Position numbers and translations under genes: made by a program | NCBI GenBank assembly: GCA_017644005.1 | Contig: JAEPMJ010000002.1 | Span: 186,001-250,000 of the forward strand | DNA from: Rhizobiaceae bacterium | Lineage (GTDB): Bacteria > Pseudomonadota > Alphaproteobacteria > Rhizobiales > Rhizobiaceae | DNA: 64,000 bases | Reading direction: 5' to 3' | Shown: positions 43,550 to 52,420 of the stretch, piece by piece | Position numbering within the stretch: position 1 is the first letter of the stretch | How the letters are laid out: every line of letters starts with the position of its first letter | Notes under the pieces: model-generated | Database searches by the model: none | Seen by the model: the letters and a program-made list of their open reading frames with translations, nothing else | What the model was told of the DNA's origin: nothing

Positions 43550-44623
43550 ATGATCCGTAGCGGACAAACCTTGCCCGCGCTTGTCCTGACCGCGTCGGTG
43601 CTCGCTTTCAGCGGCGCAGCGCTCGCCCAAAGCTCGCTCGGCATCGGCAACAGCGAAGCGACCCTGCCCTCGACCGGCATGTTCGCGGGTATCCTCAACT
43701 GGGTGAACGCGCAGCAGCAGGGTTTCTACCGTACCCTGACCGGCGCGCTCAAGACAATGAAACAGGACGGCAGCGGTACGTGGGTTCTGGTCGGTCTCTC
43801 CTTCGCCTATGGCGTTTTCCATGCTGCCGGCCCCGGCCACGGCAAGGCGGTTATCTCATCCTACATGCTGGCAAATGAGGTTGCGCTGAAACGCGGGGTC
43901 GTACTCTCCCTGCTCTCGGCATTGCTGCAGGGCCTCACGGCGATACTCGTCATGGGCGCGGTGTTTCTGGCGCTGCGCGGCTCGTCCGTATCGATGACCG
44001 ACGCGACCTGGTTTCTCGAACTGGCAAGCTACGCGCTGATCACCGGCTTCGGCCTTTGGCTGTTGTGGCGCAAAGCGGGCGTCCGCCTCGTTTCGCGCGT
44101 CAGGGCAAAGCCCGCACACAGCCTCTCGGCCGCCAGCGTTGCTCACGACCACGTGCATCATCATCACGGGCATGACCACGCACATCATGACCACAATCAC
44201 GACCATGATCATGATCATCACCACCATCATCATGTGGAGGGCGAAGTCTGCCCCGAATGCGGCCACGCCCACATGCCGGATCCGAAGCTGTTGAGCGAAC
44301 GCGAATTCAGCTGGCGCAGCGCCTGGACGGCAGTCGCCGCTGTCGGCCTGCGCCCCTGCACGGGCGCGCTGATCGTCCTGTCATTCGCATTTCTGAACAG
44401 TCTTTGGGTCGCAGGCGTGCTTTCGGTACTGGCAATGTCGATCGGCACCGCCATTACGGTGTCGATCCTGGCGATACTGGCGGTGACTGCCAAGAACTGG
44501 GCCGTATTGATTGCCGGCGAAGGCCCGCGTCGCGAGACGATCCACGTCGGGATCGAGATTGCTGGCGCGGCCCTCGTTTTCCTGCTCGGCCTCACCTTGC
44601 TGTCAGCGAGCCTGACGACCTAG
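43550..44623 (+). CDS. NicO-type nickel/cobalt transporter
   Basis: The 357-residue product has about six membrane segments and the NicO motif HAAGPGHGKAVISSY. A very histidine-rich cytoplasmic loop (about residues 198-230, over fifteen His) ends with CPECGHAH. Such proteins export or import Ni, Co or other divalent metals; the His loop is a metal reservoir or sensor. It follows the DUF1007 gene. Confidence 0.92.
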   Translation: MIRSGQTLPALVLTASVLAFSGAALAQSSLGIGNSEATLPSTGMFAGILNWVNAQQQGFYRTLTGALKTMKQDGSGTWVLVGLSFAYGVFHAAGPGHGKAVISSYMLANEVALKRGVVLSLLSALLQGLTAILVMGAVFLALRGSSVSMTDATWFLELASYALITGFGLWLLWRKAGVRLVSRVRAKPAHSLSAASVAHDHVHHHHGHDHAHHDHNHDHDHDHHHHHHVEGEVCPECGHAHMPDPKLLSEREFSWRSAWTAVAAVGLRPCTGALIVLSFAFLNSLWVAGVLSVLAMSIGTAITVSILAILAVTAKNWAVLIAGEGPRRETIHVGIEIAGAALVFLLGLTLLSASLTT

Positions 44624-45588
44624 ATTCGGCCCCCGAGTTCGTCCTCGATGTGAATGCGCACGATGTCGTCGAAGCTCGTCTCCGCTTCGAACCCGAGGGC
44701 GCGGGCGCGTTTGGCCTCGAACCGGGTCGGCCAGTTCTTCACCAGCGCCCAGACCGCCTCGTCAGGTTCCTCACGCACAAGCGCGGCGACCTCCTTCCCG
44801 GCAATCCGCTCCAGCGCCTCGATCTGCTCGCCGACTGTCACTGCCACGCCAGGCATCGTGAGGCAGCGGCGCGGCCCGATCGTTTCGCCGGACAAACCGG
44901 CCGCGTGGATCAGGAAGTTCACCGCCGAGCGCGGGCTGGCATGCGTGTGAACCACAGAACGCGGCACCGGCAACAAAGCCTCCTTGCCGTCCAGCGGCTC
45001 GCGAATAATGCCGGAAAAGAAGCTCGAAGCAGCTTTGTTGGCTTTACCCGGACGCACACAGATCGTCGGCAGGCGAATGCCGACGCCATCCATGAATCCG
45101 CGCCGCGTGTAATCGGTCAGCAGTGCCTCACCCACAAGCTTCTGCGTGCCGTAGGAACTGAGCGGTATGGTGTGAAATTCGTCGGGAATCACCTCCGGAA
45201 ATGGCCCGCCGAACACACCGATAGATGATGAGAACACCACGCGCGGGCATGTTCCGGTCAACCTGATCGCATCGAACAACGCCCGGGTACCATCGAAATT
45301 GACCCTATAGCCAAGGTCGAAATCCGATTCCGCCTCGCCCGAGACGATACCGGCCAAATGGAAGACGACATCCGGCGAACGGCCAATAAGCTTGGCGATC
45401 TGGACCGGGTCCGACAAATCGCCAGCGAAGGCATCGCATGGGAACTGCGCATCAGGTTTCGACGGCGCAATGATGTCGTGCAGATCAAGCGCGCTTATGA
45501 CTTGCCCGGCGATCTCACCGTCCTTGGCAAGCCTTTCCACGAGCTTGCGTCCTATCATTCCGGCTGCGCCCGTAACGAGAACCCGCAT
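44620..45588 (-). CDS. denD: NAD-dependent epimerase/dehydratase, D-erythronate dehydrogenase-like
   Basis: The 322-residue extended SDR has the NAD motif VTGAAGMIGRKLV and the catalytic YGTQK (SSYGTQKLVGE). It resembles DenD, which oxidises D-erythronate in sugar-acid catabolism, with RPGKANKAASSFFSGIIREP. The gene name is tentative. It overlaps nicO by 4 nt tail to tail, and the ATG at 45588 is preferred over a 25-codon longer frame. Confidence 0.7.
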   Translation of the reverse strand: MRVLVTGAAGMIGRKLVERLAKDGEIAGQVISALDLHDIIAPSKPDAQFPCDAFAGDLSDPVQIAKLIGRSPDVVFHLAGIVSGEAESDFDLGYRVNFDGTRALFDAIRLTGTCPRVVFSSSIGVFGGPFPEVIPDEFHTIPLSSYGTQKLVGEALLTDYTRRGFMDGVGIRLPTICVRPGKANKAASSFFSGIIREPLDGKEALLPVPRSVVHTHASPRSAVNFLIHAAGLSGETIGPRRCLTMPGVAVTVGEQIEALERIAGKEVAALVREEPDEAVWALVKNWPTRFEAKRARALGFEAETSFDDIVRIHIEDELGGRI

Positions 45589-45589
45589 C

Positions 45590-45790
45590 TCAGCGTTTCC
45601 TGTTCTGATGACGGCCTCGCAGCCAGAAAAGCGCGAAGAAACCGAGCAGGAACAGCGCGACAACAGCGCCTGCCGCCACCGGCGAGAACTCGGCGGCAGC
45701 CATCATGATATCGGGCAGGTAGAAAGCGAGAAGCGCAAACCCGGCCAGGATGATGGCCGCGGCTATCATCGCATTTCGATTTTGATGCAT
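45590..45790 (-). CDS. Small bitopic/two-segment membrane protein, unknown function
   Basis: The 66-residue product has two hydrophobic segments (about residues 8-28 and 36-56) and a basic C-terminus ending RGRHQNRKR. Its stop is within 2 bp of the DenD start, on the same strand, suggesting an operon. No family recognised. Confidence 0.6.
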   Translation of the reverse strand: MHQNRNAMIAAAIILAGFALLAFYLPDIMMAAAEFSPVAAGAVVALFLLGFFALFWLRGRHQNRKR

Positions 45791-45828
45791 GGCGATTCCT
45801 GTTCCGATTGTCGGAACGAGCTATAACG

Positions 45829-46515
45829 TCAGCTGTCTGCCCCGACCAGTGCCGCGCGAATATCGGCAAGTCGATTGCGCTGCTGTCCCCGTTCATCGAA
45901 ATTGGCCGGATCGAGCCATGCCTCGAATGCCGAGCGAATCAGCGGCCAGTCGCGGTCGGTCATGGCATACCACGCAGTGTCGCGGTTCTGGCCCTTCACC
46001 ACCATGTGCTGGCGGAACACACCCTCGAAGCTGAAACCGTAGCGAAGTGCCGCCCGCTTGGAGGGTTCGTTGAGGTTGTTGCATTTCCATTCGAAGCGGC
46101 GATATCCGAGATCGTCGAAAGCGTGTTTGGCAAACAGGAACAAAGCCTCGGTTGACGCGGCGCTGCGCGCCATGAGGCTACTCCACAGGATCGAGCCGAT
46201 TTCGATCACACCATGTGCGCGGTCGATCCGCATATAGGATTGCCTGCCGACGACCCGCCCGCTTGCGCGGTCGATCACCGTGAACCACAGCGGATCGGTA
46301 CTCGCCTGCGCCTGATCCAGCCAGGGCTGAAGCGCCCCCCGGTCGGCCGGCGGCGGCTCGAAAAGGTAGCGAAAGCGCTGCGGATCATTGGCTGTGATGT
46401 CAAAGAGCGCATCGCCATGTGCGGCGGCGTCCAGTGGAACCAGCCGAATGAAACGGCCTTCAATAGGGGCACGGCGTGGCGCGTCGCGCGCTGTCCAATT
46501 GGCCAGATCCGACAT
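45829..46515 (-). CDS. GNAT family N-acetyltransferase (RimJ/RimL type)
   Basis: The 228-residue product has the RimL-type layout: RFIRLVPLDAAAHGDALFD, GQSYMRIDRAHGVIEIGSI and FEWKCNNLNEPSKRAALRYGFSFEG. The start MSDLANWT at 46515 is chosen. It may acetylate a protein N-terminus or a small amine; the substrate is not known. Confidence 0.88.
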   Translation of the reverse strand: MSDLANWTARDAPRRAPIEGRFIRLVPLDAAAHGDALFDITANDPQRFRYLFEPPPADRGALQPWLDQAQASTDPLWFTVIDRASGRVVGRQSYMRIDRAHGVIEIGSILWSSLMARSAASTEALFLFAKHAFDDLGYRRFEWKCNNLNEPSKRAALRYGFSFEGVFRQHMVVKGQNRDTAWYAMTDRDWPLIRSAFEAWLDPANFDERGQQRNRLADIRAALVGADS

Positions 46516-46599
46516 GACCGGCGCATCTCCGATTTGACATTTGGGTACCAAGCCTCACAAGAAATGCGCCCGCAACAAAGAACCAGACCAGTCACGCAT

Positions 46600-47784
46600 A
46601 TGCTCCACACAGTTTCGAACTTCGACCGCATCGGCGAGGAAAACGCGTTCGCGGTTCTGGCCCGCGCCACTGCGCTGGCGCAGTCCGGCCGCGACATAAT
46701 CAACCTTGGCATCGGCCAGCCGGATTTCAGTACGCCCGGTCATATTGTGGAAGCTGCCATAAAGGCGCTGCGCGACGGGCATCACGGCTACACGCCCGCG
46801 ACCGGCCTGCTTGCGACGCGGGAAGCAGTGGTACGCCGCATGCTGTCGACGACCGGTGTCGAGATCTCGCCCGACAATGTGATGATCATGCCGGGCGGCA
46901 AACCTACCATGTACGCGGCGATTGTTCTGTTCGGCGAACCGGGCACGGATATTCTCTACCCGGATCCCGGCTTTCCCATTTACCGCTCGATGATCGAATA
47001 TACCGGCGCGCGGCCTGTCCCCGTCCCAATCCGCGAGGAAAACGGCTTCGCCTTCTCCGCCGACGAGACGCTGTCGCTGCTGACGCCGGCAACCCGGCTT
47101 CTCATCCTCAACTCGCCTGCCAACCCGACCGGCGGCGTTACGCCGCGCGCAGAGATCGAGAAGCTGGTCGCCGGCCTTGCCGATTTTCCCGATGTCGCGA
47201 TCCTCTCCGACGAGATCTACGACGTCATGACCTATGACGGCGAAGAGCATTGCTCTCTGCTCACCTTTCCCGAAATTCGCGACCGGCTGATCCTGCTCAA
47301 TGGCTGGTCTAAGACCTGGGCCATGACAGGCTGGCGCATGGGTTGGTCGATCTGGCCGAATTCGACCGAGAGCGGACATCTTTACGACAAGGTACGGAAG
47401 CTGGCGGTCAATTGCTGGTCGTGCGTCAACGCGCCAAGCCAGTTCGCCGGCATCGCCGCCATCGATGGCCCGCAGGACGAAGTCCAAAAGATGATGCAGG
47501 CTTTCGACCGCCGCCGCAAAACGGTCGTGGAGGGCCTGAACAGCCTCGACGGCGTCAGCTGCGCGACACCGAAGGGCGCCTTTTATGCCTTTCCGAATAT
47601 CGCGGGCACCGGTCGCAAGGCCAAGAAGCTCGCCTCGGATCTGCTGGAGGAAACCGGCGTCGCACTGATCGGCGGGCCGGATTTCGGCGTTCACGGCGAA
47701 GGTTACATCCGCCTTTCCTACGCCAACTCCGAAGAGAACATATTGCGCGCCATAGACCGCATCGGCTCATTCCTGACGCGTTAG
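46600..47784 (+). CDS. Pyridoxal-phosphate aminotransferase (class I/II)
   Basis: The 394-residue product has the PLP lysine in LNGWSKTWAMTGWR and the NSPANPTGGV, SDEIYDVMTYDG and GEGYIRLSY motifs of aspartate/aromatic aminotransferases. The ATG at 46600 gives the common family N-terminus; an in-frame ATG at 46564 would add 12 residues. The substrate is not clear. It converges on the SLC13 gene with an 8-bp gap. Confidence 0.92.
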   Translation: MLHTVSNFDRIGEENAFAVLARATALAQSGRDIINLGIGQPDFSTPGHIVEAAIKALRDGHHGYTPATGLLATREAVVRRMLSTTGVEISPDNVMIMPGGKPTMYAAIVLFGEPGTDILYPDPGFPIYRSMIEYTGARPVPVPIREENGFAFSADETLSLLTPATRLLILNSPANPTGGVTPRAEIEKLVAGLADFPDVAILSDEIYDVMTYDGEEHCSLLTFPEIRDRLILLNGWSKTWAMTGWRMGWSIWPNSTESGHLYDKVRKLAVNCWSCVNAPSQFAGIAAIDGPQDEVQKMMQAFDRRRKTVVEGLNSLDGVSCATPKGAFYAFPNIAGTGRKAKKLASDLLEETGVALIGGPDFGVHGEGYIRLSYANSEENILRAIDRIGSFLTR

Positions 47785-47792
47785 GCTGCCTG

Positions 47793-49568
47793 CTAAAAGA
47801 ACATCATCCAGATCGCCAGCGTGCTGGTGATACCGACGCAGACATTCATGGGAATGCCGATCTTGAGAAAATCGGCGAAGCGATAGTCGCCGGCACCGTA
47901 GACGAGCGTGTTCGTCTGGTAGCCGATGGGCGTTGCGAAACTTGCGCTTGCGCCGATCATGACCGCAATCACGAAGGGTCTGGGATCGAACCCCATCTGG
48001 TTTGCGAGCTCGATGACAATCGGGGTCATGATGACCGCAATCGCGTTGTTGGTCACCAATTCGGTGAAAAACGACGTGATGAAGAAAATCGCCAGCAGCG
48101 TCATCAGCGGCGGCATGTCCGTCAGAAACGGTGCGAGCCCCATGACGACCAGTTCCACGGCGCCTGTCGCTTGCAGGCCCGCGCCCACCACGAGCATCGC
48201 AAAGATCAGCACCAGAATGGAGCCTTCGATCGACGCCCAAGCCTCCTCGCCGTCGATGCAGCGCAAAATGAGTATGGCTGCAACGGCGATCATTGCCAGC
48301 ATGCTGATGTCCATGAAACCCACCGCTGCCAGCAGAACCACCGCCGCCAGTGCCGCGATGGCAATTGGCGCGCGATCACGTCTGAATGCCCGGCCGCTGG
48401 GTCGCGAAACCGCGACGAGATCGGCTTCCTGAGACAGCGCATCGAAACCTTCCGGCGAACCTTCAAGCAGCAGCTTGTCGGCCGGCCGCAGCCGGACATT
48501 TTCGAGATCAGGCCCAGGAATGTGCTTGTGGCGATGCGCGCCGAGCACCCGCACGCCATAGCGGCGTCCAAGCATCAAATCGGCGATACGGTGTCCGGCG
48601 CTCGATTTCTGCGGTGCAACGATTGCCTCGACCGCAACCTTCTCGACATCGGTATCGATACCGCGCCTGAGACCGACCCGCAGCGCCGAGCGTTTGTTGA
48701 GTGTCAAAAGCTCAGACGATGTGCCGACCACAATCAGCGTGTCGCCTTTCTTGAGTTCTTTCTGGCCGATATCGGTGCGGATCATCTTTCCGCCGCTGCG
48801 TAGACCCGTAATCCTGAGACCCGGACGGCGAAAATCGGTTATGTCGGCAATTTTCTGACCGTCATACTTGCCCTCGCCCCTGATCGTGATCTCGGACAGG
48901 AATTCCGTCTCAAGCATTGGTGCATCGTCGCCACCGGAATCGCGGTCGGGCAACAGAAACCAGCCAAGCAATGCCATCACCGTAATGCCGGTAATGGTTG
49001 CCACCACTCCGATCGGCGTAATTTCGAAGATGGAGAACGGCTCCATGCCCGCCTTTGTCGCTATGCCGTCGACAAGCAGGTTGGTCGAGGTGCCGATCAA
49101 GGTACAGGTGCCTCCAAGGATGGCGGCATAGGAAAGCGGGATCAGCACTCTGGTGGATGCCAGGCCGAGAACGGCCGCGAACCGGATGGTGATGGGGATC
49201 ATCACCAGCACCACCGGCGTGTTGTTCATGAACGCCGAGGCAACCACAACCGCGCCCACAAAAAGCACGATCGCAACCAGAGGGTTGACCGCGGCGCGAT
49301 CCATGACCTTTTCGGCTATCGCATCGAGCACCCCGGTTCGTACCAACGCACCCGAAAGCACAAACATCGCCCCGATGGTAATCGGCGCCGGGTTCGAAAA
49401 CACCGCCAGGGCTTCGTCGGTCGAAACGAAGCCGAACAGAACAAACAGGCCTGCGAACCCAACCGCCGTGACTTCGGGCGGATAACGCTCGAACACGAAT
49501 GCGGTCATGAGTGCGGCAAGCATGACGAGCGCAACAATGGCACTGTTATCGGCCAGAAACGCGATCAT
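47793..49568 (-). CDS. SLC13/DASS family permease with TrkA-C domains
   Basis: The 591-residue product has about twelve membrane segments with two regulatory RCK-C (TrkA-C) domains between them (about residues 205-375, containing GRRYGVRVLGAHR). Substrates of this family include dicarboxylates, sulfate and citrate; the domain layout does not decide between them. AFMNNTPVVLVMIPI and VTNNAIAVIMTPI are the family motifs. Confidence 0.9.
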   Translation of the reverse strand: MIAFLADNSAIVALVMLAALMTAFVFERYPPEVTAVGFAGLFVLFGFVSTDEALAVFSNPAPITIGAMFVLSGALVRTGVLDAIAEKVMDRAAVNPLVAIVLFVGAVVVASAFMNNTPVVLVMIPITIRFAAVLGLASTRVLIPLSYAAILGGTCTLIGTSTNLLVDGIATKAGMEPFSIFEITPIGVVATITGITVMALLGWFLLPDRDSGGDDAPMLETEFLSEITIRGEGKYDGQKIADITDFRRPGLRITGLRSGGKMIRTDIGQKELKKGDTLIVVGTSSELLTLNKRSALRVGLRRGIDTDVEKVAVEAIVAPQKSSAGHRIADLMLGRRYGVRVLGAHRHKHIPGPDLENVRLRPADKLLLEGSPEGFDALSQEADLVAVSRPSGRAFRRDRAPIAIAALAAVVLLAAVGFMDISMLAMIAVAAILILRCIDGEEAWASIEGSILVLIFAMLVVGAGLQATGAVELVVMGLAPFLTDMPPLMTLLAIFFITSFFTELVTNNAIAVIMTPIVIELANQMGFDPRPFVIAVMIGASASFATPIGYQTNTLVYGAGDYRFADFLKIGIPMNVCVGITSTLAIWMMFF

Positions 49569-49621
49569 TGGAGAACCCTCAGAAGAAATGCCGATGGCAC
49601 CATATTAGCGGTTCCGATCGC

Positions 49622-50371
49622 TCAGCCGCGGCCGACAAATGGCATTTTGGTTGCCATGACGGTGAGGAACAACACGTTCGCATCGAGCGGCAGCCCGGCC
49701 ATGTATCTTACGGCATCGGCGACGCGCTGCACATCCATCAGGGGTTCGGCCATGATCGTGCCGTTGGCCTGAGGCACGCCATCGGCCATTGCAGACGCAA
49801 GTTCGGTCGCGGCATTGCCAATGTCGATCTGTCCGCAGGCTATGTCGAAAGGCCTGCCGTCAAGCGCAAGCGTCTTGGTCAGCCCGGTAATGGCATGTTT
49901 CGTCGCGGTGTAGGCGGCCGACCCTGGTCTTGGCGCGTAAGCGGAGATCGAACCGTTGTTGATGATGCGCCCACCCTGTGGCGACTGGCGCCGCATGAGG
50001 GCAAACGCCGCACGCGCGCACAAAAACGACCCCGTCAGGTTGACATCGACCACCTGCCGCCACAGTGCGACGGGCATTTCATCGATGGTTGCGCCTCGGG
50101 CACCCATTCCGGCATTGTTGAACAGAAGGTCGACACGGCCCAAATCGCGCTCCACCTGCCCGAACAGCTCGTCGACCTGCGCCTCGTCGGTTACGTCGCA
50201 GACGATTGCCAGGGCGCGACCGGGTCCTTGCGCATCTGAAACCGCTTTCTCCAGCCTGTCGCGCCGCCGTCCGCAAAAGATGGTGGTCCAGCCCTCCGCG
50301 ACCAGCGCCAGGCCTGCAGCCTTGCCGATCCCGCTGCCGCCCCCCGTTATCACGGCCACTTTGGCGTTCAT
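49622..50371 (-). CDS. Short-chain dehydrogenase/reductase
   Basis: The 249-residue classical SDR has VITGGGSGIGKAAG, NNAG and the catalytic YTATK motif in SAAYTATKHAITGLTK. Substrate unknown. It follows a terminator that ends the upstream gene on the same strand, so it has its own promoter. Confidence 0.92.
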   Translation of the reverse strand: MNAKVAVITGGGSGIGKAAGLALVAEGWTTIFCGRRRDRLEKAVSDAQGPGRALAIVCDVTDEAQVDELFGQVERDLGRVDLLFNNAGMGARGATIDEMPVALWRQVVDVNLTGSFLCARAAFALMRRQSPQGGRIINNGSISAYAPRPGSAAYTATKHAITGLTKTLALDGRPFDIACGQIDIGNAATELASAMADGVPQANGTIMAEPLMDVQRVADAVRYMAGLPLDANVLFLTVMATKMPFVGRG

Positions 50372-50439
50372 GCACTACCTCCCCGTGTTCACCAAGAGAG
50401 TGTGCAGATCGTACGGCTCGAAACAAGGAAGGGAATGTC

Positions 50440-50466
50440 AAAAAGGGCGGCCATTCGCGACCGCCC
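50440..50466 (-). terminator. Rho-independent terminator of the DUF533/TerB gene
   Basis: On the minus strand CGGGCGG-like arm (50466-50461) and CCGCCC (50450-50445) form a GC stem followed by TTTTT (50444-50440), 84 bp after the stop at 50550. Confidence 0.7.
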
Positions 50467-50529
50467 GTTTCGGACCGTGCTTGGGAGGAGGAAAGCCGAT
50501 CCTGCTTGTTCCAGAATGAACCAGCCCGG

Positions 50530-50545
50530 TTAACGGATGGTTAAC
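50530..50545. promoter_or_regulatory. CtrA-type site (TTAA-N7-TTAAC)
   Basis: TTAACGGATGGTTAAC fits the full CtrA consensus exactly. It lies 4 bp beyond the stop of the DUF533 gene and 158 bp upstream of the SDR, with the terminator between them, so its target is unclear. Confidence 0.4.
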
Positions 50546-50549
50546 GCGC

Positions 50550-51245
50550 TTATCGCGTCACGCTGGCGATGGTCGCCTCGACATGGTCCACAAGCGCGTC
50601 CGGAAGCTGCAGACGTCCGGCTAGCTGATCCAGATAGCCGCGCTCGGCACGGGTGTCCGGGTCAATCGCAAGCCGGGATGCCGCATAGATTTCGACCTTC
50701 TGCGCATCCGTTTGCGCACTTGCCACGAGCTTGTCGAGGTCGATCGGCTTTTCCATTTCCGCAACGAGAAAGGCCTCTGCCTCACCATCAAGGCCGGCCA
50801 GCTTGAGCTTGTCGCCGATATGCTTGCGCTCGTCATCGTCGATGCGACCGTCCGCCCTGGCCGCGGCGATCATTGCCCGTATCAGAGTCAGTGCGAAATC
50901 GTCTTCACCCTGGGGGGCCTGTCTTGGGTCGAACGCCGTATCCGCCGGTGGCGGCAATATCTCGACGCCGTCCTCGCCCTCGCCCGGCTTTTTACCTGCC
51001 TGATAGTTTTTGTAGGCCGTGTAGGCGAGCCCGGTTACGGCTGCGAGACCTCCGAGTTTGAGCGCGGTGCCGGCTACTGCCCTTCCGGCGCCCGTTCCCA
51101 GTAGAATTGCGGCGATCGCAGTCGTCGCGATCGGGTTGTCCTTCGCCAGTTGGGTGACCTGGCCTGCCTTCTCGCGCACCGTGGAATCGGTTCCCGGGAG
51201 TTTCGACCCAAGCAGATCATTGAGAAGTTTCTTTGGATCAAACAT
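50550..51245 (-). CDS. DUF533/TerB-like membrane protein (YebE type)
   Basis: The 231-residue product has a hydrophobic stretch (about residues 40-75) and a C-terminal TerB-like helical domain (DDFALTLIRAMIAAARADGRIDDDERKHI). The ATG at 51245 is preferred to 51251 because GGAGG lies 6 nt upstream. Function is unknown; such proteins are associated with envelope stress in other bacteria. Confidence 0.85.
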   Translation of the reverse strand: MFDPKKLLNDLLGSKLPGTDSTVREKAGQVTQLAKDNPIATTAIAAILLGTGAGRAVAGTALKLGGLAAVTGLAYTAYKNYQAGKKPGEGEDGVEILPPPADTAFDPRQAPQGEDDFALTLIRAMIAAARADGRIDDDERKHIGDKLKLAGLDGEAEAFLVAEMEKPIDLDKLVASAQTDAQKVEIYAASRLAIDPDTRAERGYLDQLAGRLQLPDALVDHVEATIASVTR

Positions 51246-51342
51246 GGGCATCCTCCATCACAACGGCCAGTCAGTCAGACAACGTGCGGTTGACGTAGGC
51301 AGTGGGGTCCGAAATTACAATGATCGCGTACCTGGAAGCAGC

Positions 51343-52272
51343 TTATCGGCCGATATGTGGGCCGGCGCCCCGTTTGTCGGCAAGTTCCACCTGCCTCTGC
51401 CGCTCCGCGTACCGCTTGCGGTCTTCATCAGTTCGGCTTTCATGGCAGTGGGGGCAGGAGACGCCCTCTCGAAACTGCTCCGATTCCCGTTCCTCCGGCG
51501 TCAGGGGATGCCGACATGCCCGGCACAAAGTCGTCTCGCCCTGCTCGAGGCCGTGTCGGACACCCACGCGCTCATCGAAGACGAAACACTCCCCTTCCCA
51601 AAGGCTCTCATTTGCCGGCACCTCTTCGAGATATTTGAGAATGCCGCCCTTGAGGTGGAAGACCTCCTCCACGCCAATGCGCTTCAGATATGCACTTGCC
51701 TTTTCGCAGCGAATGCCGCCGGTGCAGAACATCGCGACCCGTTTGTCTTGCAACTGCACGAGATTTTCTTCCGCCCAGCGCGGAAATTCGCGAAAGCACC
51801 CGGTTGCAGGATCAATAGCGCCCCTAAACGTGCCGATCGCGGTTTCATAGGCGTTGCGGGTATCGATGACGACCGTGTCGGGATCGCTGACCAGCGCATT
51901 CCATTCAGCCGGCGGAACGTGAACCCCGGCTTCATGCGCCGCATCGAGATCGGCGACTCCCATCGTCACGATCTCCTTCTTCAGTCGCACCTTGAGCCGG
52001 TGAAACGGCATCCTGTCCGCACTGCTGAATTTGATATCGACCCCGGCCATGCCGGGCATGGCGCGAACGGCCTCGAAGAATATGTCGAGTCCGGCGCGCG
52101 CGCCTGCGATCGTGCCGTTGATGCCCTCCGGCGCAACCAGCACGGTACCGCGCAGCGCCTCGGCTTCAGCGAGGCTCAACAAGCGCTCGCGCAGCGCCGC
52201 GGCATCTTCCACCCTAGCGAATCGGTAGAACGCTGCGACCGCAACGGAGGTCTCGGACGGGGATAATTTCAT
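51343..52272 (-). CDS. trhO: tRNA uridine 5-hydroxylase TrhO (rhodanese family)
   Basis: TrhO hydroxylates U34 of certain tRNAs. The 309-residue product has the rhodanese active-site Cys in AMFCTGGIRCEKASAYL and a C-terminal cysteine cluster (LCRACRHPLTPEE, VSCPHCHE). Its N-terminal domain is ALRGTVLVAPEGINGTIAG. The ATG at 52272 has GGTGG upstream. Confidence 0.92.
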   Translation of the reverse strand: MKLSPSETSVAVAAFYRFARVEDAAALRERLLSLAEAEALRGTVLVAPEGINGTIAGARAGLDIFFEAVRAMPGMAGVDIKFSSADRMPFHRLKVRLKKEIVTMGVADLDAAHEAGVHVPPAEWNALVSDPDTVVIDTRNAYETAIGTFRGAIDPATGCFREFPRWAEENLVQLQDKRVAMFCTGGIRCEKASAYLKRIGVEEVFHLKGGILKYLEEVPANESLWEGECFVFDERVGVRHGLEQGETTLCRACRHPLTPEERESEQFREGVSCPHCHESRTDEDRKRYAERQRQVELADKRGAGPHIGR

Positions 52273-52420
52273 CGCCGCCACCTAGCGCGTCCGTTGCTGG
52301 GCTTCAACAAAAAGCTGGAACCGGGCGCGCCGGCGGGCGTCAGAAGCACGTCGGGCACGGCCTCGTTATCCCCGCGCTCACGCACCGCCGCACAATATGC
52401 GCTGCAACGCGGGGAAAGGC

